A stretch of 64,000 bases of DNA, from NCBI GenBank assembly GCA_026075535.2, contig AP026538.1:1302001-1366000 (forward strand), given 5' to 3'. This DNA is from Tricholoma matsutake (taxonomy: Eukaryota > Basidiomycota > Agaricomycetes > Agaricales > Tricholomataceae). Position 1 is the first letter of the stretch, and the number at the start of each line of letters is the position of its first letter. Below are positions 41,870-53,960 of this stretch, piece after piece. The notes beneath the pieces are model-generated. The model worked only from the letters and a program-made list of their open reading frames with translations, ran no database searches and was not told the DNA's origin. The translations under genes and the position numbers were made by a program.

Positions 41870-42602
41870 CAGACCTGTCTTTCTGATGCATATGATCCGT
41901 GCAAGCATTTCTTACAGACTTTTTACCAATTCTGCAGGTTTGTCAATCTGATGTTTTCACATACTTCATATAAATCTTCTCAAGTAACAGCTCTTAGGCA
42001 GCTGCTGATCAGTGGAACCCTCCTGCGATTGCTGGCAGAATCTGCCATTGCTACCATCCTTTATAAGCATTGGGACAACAGGTGGAATTTCATCACTCTT
42101 TTCTAAATTTCACAGAATTGTTGGTCTGATGCTTCAAGGCCTTTTCCTGCATGTCTTACAGAACTTCTGAAGCAACTGCTTCCTGGCAGCTGCTGATCAG
42201 CAGAACCCACCTGATATAGCTGGCTGTTTCCTGCATGTCTTACAGAACTTCTGAAGCAACTGCTTCCTGACAGCTGCTGATCAGCAGAACCCACCTGATA
42301 TAGCTGGCTGAATCCACCACTGCTGCCATCCTTTATAAAGGTTGGGACCACAGGTGGCTTTCTGTCCATCTTTTGCAAATTTTTCTGATGCACCATGCTT
42401 TTACCAATTCAAGAGGTTTGCCAGTCTGATACTCCATGGTCTATACTCACAATTCTTACAAATATTCTCAAGTAATCACTTCCAGGTAGCAGCTGATCAG
42501 TGAGGCCATACTGATATAGCTGGCAGAATTTGCCATCACTACCATCCTTTATAAGCGTTGGGACAACAGGTGGATTTTCATCACTCTTTTCTAAATTTCA
42601 CT
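41870..42602. repeat. Tandem array of about 240-bp units
   Basis: Three diverged units (about 41870-42114, 42115-42379 and 42380-42602) each contain CAGCTGCTGATCAG, GCCATY(G/A)CTACCATCCTTTATAA and TTGGGACMACAGGTGG. In the middle unit an 84-bp segment starting CCTGCATGTCTTACAGAAC is itself duplicated (42146 and 42230). GCTGCTGATCAGCAG is palindromic. No coding role. Confidence 0.75.
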
Positions 42603-42604
42603 GA

Positions 42605-43425
42605 TCAATCACACTTGATATCGCTGTTCATTAAATTTTACATATGTATACTATTTGTTCAGCTACTACCATACATTTTGAAAGCTCAATTCTGAGTGCA
42701 CTGTTGAAATTTGTCAACGCTACTGTCCTTTAAATACCCTTTTCAGACTGTATATAAGAATTGCAAATATTATTGTTAATTTGGATATTTTAAGGCCTTA
42801 TCAAGCCTTAACCTTTTTGGCCCAAAACCCAGATGAACGACATGTAAATAGGTCATAATCAAGTATAAGATCATGTTAATAATGGAAAACTCACATCTCA
42901 TGATCATGTAATACCCCTCCAAGCAAAATCTTGTCATAATAAAAGAACAGCAAAAGATGACCCTCTCATCTCTTTGGCCCCTTCAAACTACATGCAAATA
43001 GGTTAGAATCAAGTATCAGATCAAGCTTAAGAAAGTAAAACTCACAAAGATATTTCATGATTGTCCTCCAAATGAAATATTATAACAGAAGATATCTTCA
43101 ATAGCCTGAGCACGCAGATTAGCATTGAAACACAACAACCATGGATGGAAGAGACACCAAGTCTAACTCTGATGCATGACAGGCAACACCAAGTCGAACC
43201 TATGGAATGTACGCAGTTGAGATGTTGGTGCAGCTTTGATTGCAGTTGTATAAAGTTAAGGTTTCAGAGCTTCAACTACAAAATATATGCTGCAAAAATC
43301 ATGATTTGAGGTAGAAATATAGCCCACAAAAGCCACGGCATAGGCCACAGCTTACGGCTTTCCTAACTCTGAGCCTGAGCTGCAGGCCCTCCTAGGCTGC
43401 CTTGACAGCATCAGCAAGATCAAGG
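42605..43425. other. AT-rich stretch without a supported gene
   Basis: No long frame. Short repeated phrases such as CAAATAGGTYATAATCAAGTAT (about 42846 and 43000) suggest a decayed duplication. Confidence 0.4.
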
Positions 43426-43429
43426 ATCG

Positions 43430-44935
43430 ACTTATTTGGCTTAAACCCCAATTAAGGGAATTAAGGGGAATTAAGGAAAATAAGTTCATTTTTCCCCTTA
43501 AAACTGATAACCGTTAAGCAGATATAATCAACCAAGCAGTATAAGCAACATGTAAGCAAATTAAGGCTGTAAGGAGCATGTAATCCCTTAAGGCCTTAAG
43601 GACTATTTTGAATTTTCTTCCAAGTCCCTCTCGGCATTTCCCGAAAATCAAAATTCAAACTCAGCATCACTGACATCACACATTGTTTGTGTTCAATCCA
43701 CCGCTTCTGCTCCACACCTCTACACCACCATATCCATGCCAGCCAGAGCCACTAGTGACTGCAAGCAAGATTCATATTCTATGTATGTTGTAACAATGAG
43801 ATGGCATGAAGACACCCATGCCTAGGACAACGACCCAGGATGGGACCAGGAGAACCCACCACTGCAAGCCCCTGCTCGCAGGGTGGATGGAGGGATGAAT
43901 GACGAAGATGAAGATGAACCACGAGGGGGAGAGGATGACGACGACAAACGATGAACCACTACCACAGCACCTCTAACCACCATGGCAAACAACTGCTCAT
44001 GGGGTACAAACAGGGAGCAACAAGACAGGACGACAATGCCAGGGCACTGGGATGGAGAGGGGTATGAATGACGTGTGTGGCAAGGAGGAAGAGAACAGTG
44101 ATGGGGCCAAAAAAAAACATCAAAAGGCGAGTTTTTTTTCTTTCCCCTTTTCTAATTTCATTTCCTTGTGGCTAACAACAAAAATTTTAGGTAGTGATTT
44201 TACTATTGACAACGATGACGGGCACCCCCTGATCGACCCCCACTACTGCTATGAGCCCCTGTTTGTGGGGTGGTTAGGTGGTAGCATGACCATATGCCCA
44301 TGAGGAAGGCCACAAGGACGATGGGGTGACATGACAGCAGCACCTGCTGTAGCAGGTACCATGACGTGAGGAACGCCACCACCCCTCACCCCCCATCATC
44401 TCCCTCACAGCAAGACAGGGTTTTTTGCTTTGTAGCATTGAGATGGCACGACGCCCAACCAGGACACCATAATGACAAACAGCATGCCACCAGCCACGTG
44501 CCTTGCAAGCAACCACTCAGGTGGATCGCAGGTGGAATGACGACGATGACAAGGCCACCATGATGATGGGGGAGCAGCAATGATTGGGGGCGAAGGGGAA
44601 CATTTAGGACAGTGAAAAGGGATGTCGAGTGGGGGTTGGGGAATGACAGGAGCAGGGATGAAACCATAGTCAGTGATGTGCTTATATATATATATTATTC
44701 TTATTTTTTTGCTTAAACTGCTGCTTAAGTTTCCTTATTGACATGGCTAGGCAGCCCCCTAAGAGCCCAAAAGCAGTTTAAGAAGTGATATAAGTGTGAA
44801 TAAGGGGAATTTTGCTTAATTCAGGAAACGACCCTACTTATTCTAAGCAGAATTTCCTTAACAGCCATTTGCTTAATCTTCCTTAATTTCCACTTTAAGT
44901 GCAATAAGGAGACATTAAGCATAATAAGTTAGTGT
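43430..44935. mobile_element. Candidate inverted-repeat element with TTAAGG-rich ends
   Basis: The left edge (CTTATTTGGCTTAA near 43431) and right edge (TTAAGCATAATAAG near 44916) are imperfect inverted repeats. Both ends are rich in CTTAA/TTAAG words (43430-43600 and 44700-44935). The interior is GC-richer, with CCACCAC/ATGACGA repeats and two variants of the TGAGC...GCTC hairpin. No target duplication was fixed. It may be a non-autonomous DNA transposon. Confidence 0.35.
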
Positions 44936-44939
44936 TGGA

Positions 44940-47110
44940 TTTTCCTGATGGGCCTGGTCAGGCTTGGCTTTTTTGGGCTCGGCCTCAGCCAGCTTCTGGC
45001 TTTGTGCCGAGCTGTGCACATCACTACCCCCCACCCCCGTGTACGGTGTCACAGATCAACATCCCAGGTACCCCTTGTGCCACACTCACATCTGGGCCAG
45101 CCACACTCACTCAGGAGTTAATCACACTCACTAAGGTGTCGGCCACACTCATTTACAGTGCCCACACACTTGATAGTCTATATATGTATTATTTTCCAAT
45201 AACATTCTTCCTATGGATCAATAATTGAAAGTAAGGCTTATGTAACATATCTATCCTATTGACATGCTGTGTTTAAACAATTTCTCCACCAAGAATGAAA
45301 GCCAAGTGTGGTTTGAAAGTCGGAAATCAGGACATAACTGCCTGGCAGGTGTCCAGGTGCTATAATTCCTTCCACAACACATTTCAAGCTTCAATTTTGG
45401 TGACAAAAATGACAGTATGATCCTACACATTTAAGTAGATCACCAGAAGATTCTGGCTTGCACTAGTATGTGACTTAAAATTTATCATTGTTCTCCTTCT
45501 TCACAGTAAAATACCCCAGAAAACAAGTTAAATAATATGCTTACTTGATAATCATCTTCTGAGATCATTTATCTATGAGACCTTCACCCAATAGTAAGCC
45601 AGAAAGTTATTGTAGAAGCAATAAAATGAGCTGCAATGCAGCTGATACTGCAAGATTATATTTGCTCATGTTTATTCACCAAGGGCCAGCTTCATTCAGT
45701 GCAAATATGGTGTTAGAATAGTACAGTATCTGCCCTGTTAGTGTCTCTGTGTTTGTGAGATTGTCAGTGTCCCTCTGGCACAAAATTATGCTGCCTAATT
45801 TTTTTTTTTAACAGCTCGAGGGCTGGACTAACTAACCATCCCTATATGGTAATTTGACCATGTGGCACCCCCTTGAGAATGGGATGAAAAAAAGGTATCA
45901 CAGAACCCACCTCCCGACCACCACTCACATCAACATGGTGCATAGTGTGGACAATATACATTTTCTCTGCAGTATACCCCAAGGGCTTCTAGAAGCATTC
46001 TGTAATGAGGCATGTAGCTAGCTCATTCACAGTGGGTCATTACTAACACTTCATTATAGACCTACACCATGCTTTACATACAATGCAACCCACACAAGAC
46101 CATTGATACAAACTGGGTTGATATACCTGGGTTGAAAGAATTTCTGGCATGGTACGCATGTTTGATGCATGTTTGATGTGTCATTATTGACCTACCCCTT
46201 TAGGAATGTGTCTGACAGCCTGCCAACACATGTCAAAATCAAACCTGACGATGCCAGAATTAAAAAGGAGCCGAGCATTTTAGGGTTCAGTTAAAAATCA
46301 TTTGCTGAGTTAGAAACTAGTTATTAACTATGATTTCTGAGGGAGGGTTTTTAACATAGGTTACTAACACAGTAGTTAATAACCTGTTAAATATGTTAAA
46401 CATGATTTTTAACTGGTTAAAAATAAAAGTCAATGTTAAAAACTGTCCCAGTCAATGACAGGCTTAGCCTCACATTCTACACCTAATGTACCTTGATTCT
46501 CTGGCTGCATAGTCAAATGGAGTATCAATTTTATTACCCCCTGGATGAGTATTCAGCATTCTAACAAGAACAGAAGAGCTCATCATCAATGTTGAATTTG
46601 TCATTGCCAGAATGGGGATGATCAGAATCAGATTCCTCATCAGACTGGCTGTCATTGTTGCCACATCAGGAAAATCACATTATTTTTGACTTTTCCACCT
46701 TTTTTGACTTTTTTGTCCCAAATTTAAAGTCAGAAAGTTGGTTTTCCCACCCAAAATGATGCCCAGATTACCTTAACTTTACTAAAATTGGACCCAAGCT
46801 ATACCACTTTCAACTTTGTGACTTTTTTGACTTTAGAGTGGCTTTATAAAAAGACTGGCCTCAAGATCCTTATCAATGTCATAGAAGCAGACAGATGGAT
46901 GGCAGATCTTCTCGCTTGGCTCCCCTGATTTCTATCAAGCCAAGCTGATATGAGAAACCAAGTAATAGAAATTTATAGTACAAGACTCACCTCATGAGTC
47001 CCATACCACTGTCCAACTTGAACCATATTTACAAGTGTTCCAACAGATTGGTTTCCATAAAGGGGCAAGTTAAACTATGTAACCTTTGATCTAGTACACT
47101 CGTCTGTCAT
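44940..47110. other. Stretch without a supported gene
   Basis: Short frames only. Notable low-order text: CACACTCACTCAGG-like repeats near 45090-45170, and a GTTAAT/TTAACA-rich palindromic tract at 46310-46450. Confidence 0.4.
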
Positions 47111-47114
47111 TGAA

Positions 47115-47610
47115 TTAATGAGAGCAGAGTAAATTTTGACTGCAAGAGTCTACAAGAAGTGAGAAAAGTAATTGAGCAAATTTAAATGTTACATACCACA
47201 ACAACTTGAGCATGTTGGTGGTTCTCAAAACCTTCCCACCATCCCAATGGGTCATCATCATGAAACAGCTCATTGAAAGGATATTCTTGACCTGCATAAG
47301 CCAAGATTTGCCAACAAAACTCATCCACAATTTGAGAAACACCACCCACCTTGCAAACAAGTACTGAGATAGGTGAGTTTTGGGGAACTGCTGAGCACTC
47401 ATCAGCTTCCAGCTCCCTTCATAACATCTTCTTCAAAAACTCCTTCATGTGTTGGGGATAAGGTGTTGATGTAGGGTCCAGCTCATTAGAGCCATGTATA
47501 GCCCATGTCCAACTTTCTTTAGGTGGGATTGTGACTGTATGCAGCATAGATGTAGGCTTTTTCAGAATGGATGATTGAGAATAACCTAACATTGAATTAG
47601 TACTGCACAA
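47115..47610 (-). CDS. Unrecognised exon-like pieces
   Basis: Two adjacent minus-strand frames (47610-47419 and 47402-47115) read SWTWAIHGSNELDPTS, then, across a short frame change, DECSAVPQNSPISVLVCKVGG and FHDDDPLGWWEGFENHQH. The DDPLGWWEGF stretch suggests real coding sequence, possibly part of a transposon-borne or multicopy gene, but I do not recognise the family. Neighbouring exons were not found. Confidence 0.3.
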
Positions 47611-47959
47611 TAAATCAAAAGCCTGCAGTCATTTACATACATGGATGCAAGAAAAAAGCAGTGAAACATATATCGCAGTCACCACCACTGCCAGATGACT
47701 CATCAATGAACTCCTTGTAGCATCAATTGATAATTGCAGTGACCTTTCTGGTGAGACTCGGTGCTATTCCAGTCTCATCAGAATTTTTGAAAACAAATTC
47801 TTCAAATATGCAGCGATAGCCAACCAGAAGATCAATACATCTGCTGCATTGATTGAATCACCATACAAAACTTCGAGCCATCAACCAATATATTTCATCA
47901 GAGAGTTTCTAACAATTTTTAACATGACCTCCTGGAGGACATGCTGAACTTTACACTGC

Positions 47960-48395
47960 CCCACATAGTCCTGGAGGAATCCTGGTAGTCCTGGTGGACT
48001 GGTGGGATTCCTGGCAGATTCCTGGTAGGACTGGTAAACACACATGGGAATTACCAGGATTCATGGTGGATTCCTGGTGAGGTCCTGGTCTTCCTGGCAA
48101 AGTTGTAAAGAATCAAGTGGAGGGGGGAGGGGGTAATTCCTGGTAGATTCCTGGTGGAGTCCTGGTATTCCTGGTAGAGTCCTGGTGGAATTTTGAGGTA
48201 TCAGGAGTGAGAAGGGGGTTCAAAGTACCAGGGGCGAAGGGGTAATTCCTGGTGGAGTCCTGGTAGATTCCCAGTATTCCTGGTAGAGTCCTGGTAAAGT
48301 TTTGAAGTACCAGGGGGTGAAGGGGTAATTCCTGGTGGAGTCCTGGTGGAGTCCTGGTATTCCTGGTAGAGTCCTGGTAAAAATTTGAAGTAAAG
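47960..48395. repeat. TCCTGGT minisatellite with higher-order units
   Basis: Dense repeats of TCCTGGTRGA / GGAGTCCTGGTATTCCTGG. From about 48118 three higher-order units of roughly 83 bp start GGGG(T)GAAGGGGTAATTCC and end AATTTTGAAG/TTTTGAAGTACC. Read on the minus strand the repeat is open in more than one frame (Pro/Gly/Thr-rich), which I take as a by-product of the repeat length. Confidence 0.75.
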
Positions 48396-48469
48396 GGTAG
48401 AGAACCAAGTACCAAGTATATTTGTTTATACATAAGTTAGGTAAACTAGTTAATAGTACAAGCATTCAT

Positions 48470-49060
48470 CATTTTTTTCTCCTAATCATCTCTTTCCGAT
48501 TCACTCTCCTGATCCTTCTTATCTTTCCTGTTTCATTTGTCAATCACATGTCTGGTCTGGTAGAATAACAGTGTATGCAGGAACCAATCAAAATTACCTG
48601 GAACCATTCTCTTCAATATATTTTCAAATCCTCCAAGCCATGCATTGAGCTGTTCACATGCCTGTATCATTGGTTCATCAGCAACAAGATCATCATTTTG
48701 ATAGTTACTTACCTATGTATTGAAGGCACATTTGTAGCAGTTGTTTCCATCTGGGTCTGTTTCCACAATGACCAAGTTTGGAGCAGACCCATCCAATTGC
48801 AGGATTGCACCATTTTCTGCACATGTAATCAGAAGTTTGGTGGTTGATGTAGTGATAGGAATCTACTATAAATTGTGTGGTATGTTGCCAAATCTGGCCC
48901 CAGCTGCCATTTGAAATTGCAGTGCAAAAAATGGCACATCCTTTGTCAATGAAAATGTAGTCAGGCCTTGACTCTTCTGTAGGAAATACTGATTCCAAGA
49001 ATGCCAGAATGTTTGTAGGTTACTCTGATTTTGCAAATTTGGCCCATGCAATCACAACAC
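48470..49060. other. Stretch without a supported gene
   Basis: Overlapping frames on both strands (about 48575-49051) have no recognised domain and no splice support. Confidence 0.35.
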
Positions 49061-49065
49061 CACAT

Positions 49066-49193
49066 TGGAGACGTGCCAGGAGTCTCCTCTATAGTAATGG
49101 CATGGATGCCCCGATAGTGATAGGATGCATGACTCTACCACATGCATGACTACTCTACTGACTAAGTCACGTGATGACCCAATCACACTACTC
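49066..49193. repeat. 128-bp direct repeat, copy 1
   Basis: It starts GGAGACGTGCC and ends CACACTACTCC, an imperfect inverted pair (GGAGACGTG versus GGAGTAGTG), and is nearly identical to 51507-51635 in the same orientation. It is consistent with a MITE family, but no target duplication was seen. Confidence 0.75.
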
Positions 49194-49379
49194 CATCTAC
49201 CCATGTCCAAAAAACGCAAGGTCATTGTTGCGATGGAACTCTAGAAAGAAGATGATGTCTAAAATGTCTGGTAATGCTATGTGCAGTGAATGAACATCCA
49301 ATGATATATGCAGTGAATAATAAAAATAAAATAAAGACACTCAGCATGGTGGTGTCCATCCCAAAGCATGAAGTGCATG

Positions 49380-51218
49380 GCTTGAGTCAGCAAGGTGGGG
49401 GTCTTGATCCTAGTTGAGCTTCAGAACAGGAGGAGTGGGAGCAGGTGGGAACAGTGACAATGGGTTTTCCTGGTCCTATACCAGAAGGATGACATTGAGT
49501 GATAAAAAATTGAGGTTGGCGAAAAGGTAGCAGGGTTGGATGCAAAATTTTTCGAGACTGTGAAAAGAAGTATGGTGGGGCTGGGGCTCATCATTGTCTC
49601 GTTCATTGTCACAGGGTTCTAAATGGTTGTTTACAGTTTGTTTTTAGACAGGAGAGGTCTCGTGGCTGGCTGCTGGGTGCAATTGGTATTGATGCAGTGT
49701 CTTCCACCCAGTTAAAATGTGCAGGTGATGGTATCAAACATGGGGGTACAGAGCTCACAGGGGGTGAGATAGGGCATGGGGGCTGTAGAATGGCAGTTGC
49801 AGGGGTTTTAGAGGTGTTGTCAGTTGTTGAAGATGTGGGGAGCAGCGAGATGGCTTGTTTGTGGCTGAACTGGGGTGAGCTGGGGTGGATAGGCAGTGAA
49901 TGGGGCTGTTTCAATGAGTCTGGCATTGTATGTTGTCGTTCCTGAGGTGTTTCTCACAGTCCTACATGGTATTCCACCGCCATTGACGATGTGGCAGCCA
50001 TGTTGGGTTGTTTGAGGTGTGGAATGGGGAGCAGGGGCACAGGCTGGGGTGTGCTAGGTCATCTGGGGGGACTCTTAGTTTGTCATCGAGAGTCCTTGGG
50101 CAGGTGGGGTCATTCTGTCGAGGGGACTATGCATTTCAATGAGCACACCTGCTTGTCATCGTGCGACTCAGTTTGCTGAGCTGTAAACTGTCATCGTGGG
50201 CTGTTGCTTGTGTGGGTAGCTGTCTCTGAGGTGGTGGTAGCCATTTGGGTGCTAGTCATCGCCCAAGTGGATGTTTTTTGGCTGTTTGCTTTGGGTGTTG
50301 TTGCCATTGTTGGTGGTGACATGTCAATGTTGGCTGTGAAGGGGGGGCTGGTAACTGGGGCAGTGGAGTTATCCGTGGTCTGGGTAGTTGCCTCTGTAGT
50401 TTTTGTAATAAATTTCATACTGAAATCGATGCAGTGTGTCATCTGCGTGGTCTGGGAGGCCATTTAATTGGTCCTGGGAGCTGCCTGGATGCTAGCATCA
50501 CTTGAGGTGGTCATTTTGTGCTGTACATGGGGCTCGGCTGTTCCTGGGCTGGTATTATTGCAAGCTGGTCCATGTGCCTGGGCTGCCATCGATAAGCAGA
50601 GCCCAAGGCCATGTCCCTCTGCTAGCCATCTCTGGTGCTCATCTCCCTTTCCATCCTGTGTCCTGATTCTGTAGCTGTCCAGATCCCCTTTATGTCATGC
50701 CTTCTCTTCTTTCTCCTTGTCTAGCTTCCCCTTGCATCATAGCCTTCCCTGTATCCTTCTCCCCACTTTTGGCTTCCCTTTTCATATCTCTCCTCATAGC
50801 CGTCCGCTTTTCCTTCCTCCTGACCTGTCTTCCTTCCTATCCTATGTCCCTCTTTGAACCCTTCCTGGTACCCATCAAGTTTTGCATCTTCCAATAATTG
50901 TTGTACTTCTTCATGGCTGTATGTAAACAAGCTTGTGTTGAGTGCTGAGTCGACTGGTGATGATGTGGCTGTGGCTGTGTCAATGCATGTTGCATTGCTG
51001 GCACTGCTAGCATTGTTTGTAGGGGGGCTTTTGGTTTTTGGTGCCATTTTGTCTGTGTGTACAGCTGTGGTGATAACCACTCTAGGTGGCAGTGTTGCTA
51101 AGGTGGTCATTCTCGCATTTAGAGTGCTCAATGCTGTCATTACAGTGTTTACAGCTGCCATATTTGTGTCCAAATTAAATGTGTTCTTGCGCCATTTCTT
51201 CTGTCCTGGACCTGGCAT
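49380..51218 (-). pseudogene. Gly-heptad-repeat hypothetical gene
   Basis: Starts at 51218 with MPGPGQKKWRKNTFNLDTN. A Ser/Thr-rich stretch leads to an acidic-Gly repeat, YQEGFKEGHRIGRKTGQEEG and GYEERYEKGSQKWGEGYREGYD, with Gly every fourth residue (helical G-x3-G, possibly coiled). It is followed by a long Thr/Pro-rich linker (TTEATTQTTDNS..., 50463-50191) in a shifted frame, and by FNWVEDTASIPI and QPRDLSCLK (49740-49640), with a TAG just after PFRTL. The architecture (Gly repeats, Thr-rich linker, W-[VA]-EDT, PRDLS) is one I know from Agaricomycete hypothetical proteins near transposons; function unknown. It is paralogous to the plus-strand gene at 51640-63463. Frame changes around 50720-50470 suggest decay or introns. 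Confidence 0.5.
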
Positions 51219-51506
51219 TGCTGAATAGAGGAACTAAGAAAGAAATAAACTGAGGGGCTGGTGCTGGGTTCCGTGTGACTGGAGTACTGGGGTTCTGCAA
51301 GACTGAGGTTCTGGTACTATGACTGGGTGCTGAAACCAAAGACTTGAGAGCTAAAAATAAGAAGCAGATATCAACACAAACTTGGCATGTTATAACATGG
51401 CTCGCAAGAATCAAAGCAGAAGTGACAAGAATGGAGCTAAATAGCAGTAAGCCCAGTAAGTCTAAGCAGTGGTGAGCAAGTCAAATCGTGCTCTCATCAC
51501 CAAGAT

Positions 51507-51635
51507 GGAGATGTGCCAGGAGTCTCCTCTATAGTAATGGCATGGATGCCCCAATAGTGATAGGATGCATGACTCTACCACATGTGTGACTACTCTACTG
51601 ACTAAGTCACATGATGACCCAATCACACTACTCCA
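51507..51635. repeat. 128-bp direct repeat, copy 2
   Basis: Near-identical to 49066-49193, with substitutions such as GGAGATG for GGAGACG and CACATGTG for CACATGCATG. The two copies bracket the minus-strand Gly-repeat gene. Confidence 0.75.
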
Positions 51636-52179
51636 ACATGGAGCACAGATTGTTTCCACACAGTAAAATCGAGAAGGGGAAAAGTAGTTTTTTCTTTCTG
51701 GTTCTTCTCCTGCAGGCTCATCATGTCATTGTGTAGAAGCTTGACGAGCCTGCAACCAAGGCTGGTTATTTGGCTGCTGGAAAATTCTGCATGGACCAGG
51801 CAATGTTTGATGCTTAGTGTTTTAAGGTCCAGTTTGGTCCGGTTTTTCACCCCCAAAAGGGGCAACTGAGGACTGCAACTGGTCCAAACTGTTGCCCAAA
51901 TTGGTAGGACCACAACCGAACCAGCTAGGACCACTTCTAGTCAGTTCAGTTGCCTCAAAAAACTGGTTGAAACTGGTTTTTCCAGCATTTTTCATACAAA
52001 ATTAAACTATACTATATATTAAGTACAACTAATTACAACGCACCCTGTGAGCAGGTGCTCGCAGCGGTGGGGGGTCATTCCAAGAGCAAAAATAAGAAAA
52101 TAAGAAAATAAAGAAAAGAAAACTTAAAATCAGCCCCACTCTCGCATTGGCAGCAGGGGTCATGCTGTCAACATTGGGG

Positions 52180-52450
52180 TGTCATTGTTCCCCACATTTG
52201 TCATTGTAGTCTCCCCTGCATTCATCATTGTCATCCCCCCTGCATTTGTCATTGTTGTTGTCTCCCCCCCACATTCATCGTTGTTGTCATCCCCCCCCCT
52301 GCATTCATTGTTGTCCTGTGCTTGTTGGTGTCCCCCTGTGTTCATTGGTGTCCCCCTGTGTTTGTTGGTGTCCCCCTGCATTTGTTGTTGGTGTCCCCTG
52401 CATTTGCTGTCATCGTGTTGTTGTCCCCCCTGTTATTCATCATCATCCCA
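52180..52450. repeat. CCCCCTGCATT-TGTCATTGTTGT minisatellite
   Basis: About ten imperfect repeats of CCCCCTGCATTYRTYRTTGTTG (variants TTGTTGGTGTCCCCCTGTG from 52321). Cys/Pro/Ser-rich frames that run through it are by-products of the repeat. Confidence 0.7.
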
Positions 52451-52849
52451 ATTGTTCCTGCTGCCATTTGTCATCCCTGCCATTTACCATCCCGATTGTT
52501 TGAGTTCGCACCATTGTTCGACACCCCCATACTTTTGTCATCAGCACCTCGACCTCCCCCTATGAGCAGTACTTTACAGTCCCCCACCTGTCCTAGTGGA
52601 CTCTGACCAGACTGACCAGAGTCCAAGTGGAGTCCAAGTGGAGTCCAATTGAACTACACTAAGTCATGTAGAGTTCAATCCCACTGGAGTCCAACTGGAG
52701 TCTGAGTGGAGTCTGAGTGGAGTCCAACTGGAGTCCAACTGGAATGCATTTCAACCAAATGATAAATCAATTATATATGAGCTCAAAGGACTTTGGACTT
52801 GGTGAATTTCATAAAATACCCACAAAATAAATTTGTGTACTGCAGGAAT

Positions 52850-52930
52850 TGAACTCAAGACCTCACTATAAGGAATCACATGACAAACCAAACAAGTGTG
52901 CTCAACCACTTGAGCCACAGGAGACTTATT
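52850..52930 (-). repeat. tRNA-like (SINE-head-like) segment
   Basis: On the minus strand GTGGCTCAAGTGGTTGAGCAC (A-box-like) is followed about 45 nt later by GAGTTCAATTCC (B-box-like), as in a tRNA with a long variable arm. No matching acceptor stem was found. Confidence 0.4.
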
Positions 52931-53960
52931 AGGGGTTTATTTATGACTCAACTTCTCATATTCTTTGAGGAGGCATTTTTCAAACAATTAAGATCAAAAA
53001 TTTTTAATTAACCACATCCCTCATGTAGGACACAAGGGAGTGGGTATAATATATTAATAAACAAAAAAAGCCCCTCTTGCAAGATACGAGAGAGGGGGGA
53101 TTATTACTATGTACATAAAAAACTAAACCCCTTGCATTCAGCACAAGGGGGGGATTTGTAAGTACTACAATATATATACCCCTTGCATTCGGTGTGAGGG
53201 GGGGCAGAGATAAATTAAAAATAATAAAGACCCCTCCCCATGCAAAATGTGGGGGAGGGGGGGTTGGGGGATGCGGTCTGGGGTGGGTGTTGTCGCCCAC
53301 CCCTCCTCGCACACGTCCGTCGCTGTAGCAAGCCACACCCATCATCCACCCTACGAGCAGAGGCTCATAGGCATGGGGATGGGTGCCGTGGTCATTGTAG
53401 CCTTGGTGTACCTGCCATCCACCCAATGAGCAGGTGCTCATCAGCGTGGGGTGGGTGTGTTGTCGGTTTTGTGGGTCTCCTAGTTCAGAGGGGTTGGGGG
53501 GAGGGGTCAGTGATGTGGCATGCGAGGGAGGGGGTAGGTGGGTGCTTACCAGGTGGGTATCCTGCTCTGCAGGTCTCCCAGTATTCCTCTGCCATCTCCT
53601 ATCCTTTATCGACACCCTCACATCCCATTTGGATGGGGAGGAGGGGGCTAGCATGGGTGTCATTGGGTCTGGGTTGATTCCCATCATTTTGTGTTGGCAT
53701 CGGCGTTGCCCTGTCATCCCCCATTCGCCATCATGACCAGTGCCATTCCACCTGTGATCCACCCCCTGAGCAGTTGCTCAAGAGGCTGGAGGCAGGTGGT
53801 GTGTCATTGGCCCCAGTGCTTCATGTTCTGGGGGTCCTGGGGCTGGTAGGCAGCATCGTCATCATTGTCGTTGACTGCACACACTCACGATCCACCCTAT
53901 GAGCAGGGGCTCGTAGGCATGGGGTGGGTGTGTTGGGTTGTCTCGCATCGGGCTGTCATT

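Noticed and set aside
48113..48465. Pro/Gly/Thr-rich minus-strand frames resembling a repeat protein
   Set aside because: By-product of the TCCTGGT minisatellite; two frames are open at once and there is no start or splice context.
52179..52606. Cys/Pro/Val-rich plus-strand frames that look like secreted or membrane proteins
   Set aside because: They run through the CCCCCTGCATT minisatellite in three overlapping frames.
53240..53762. Convergent long frames (145 codons plus, 252 codons minus) as candidate genes
   Set aside because: GC-skewed low-complexity text with hairpin repeats; the recurring YEPLLVGW-type peptide is the translation of the TATGAGC hairpin.
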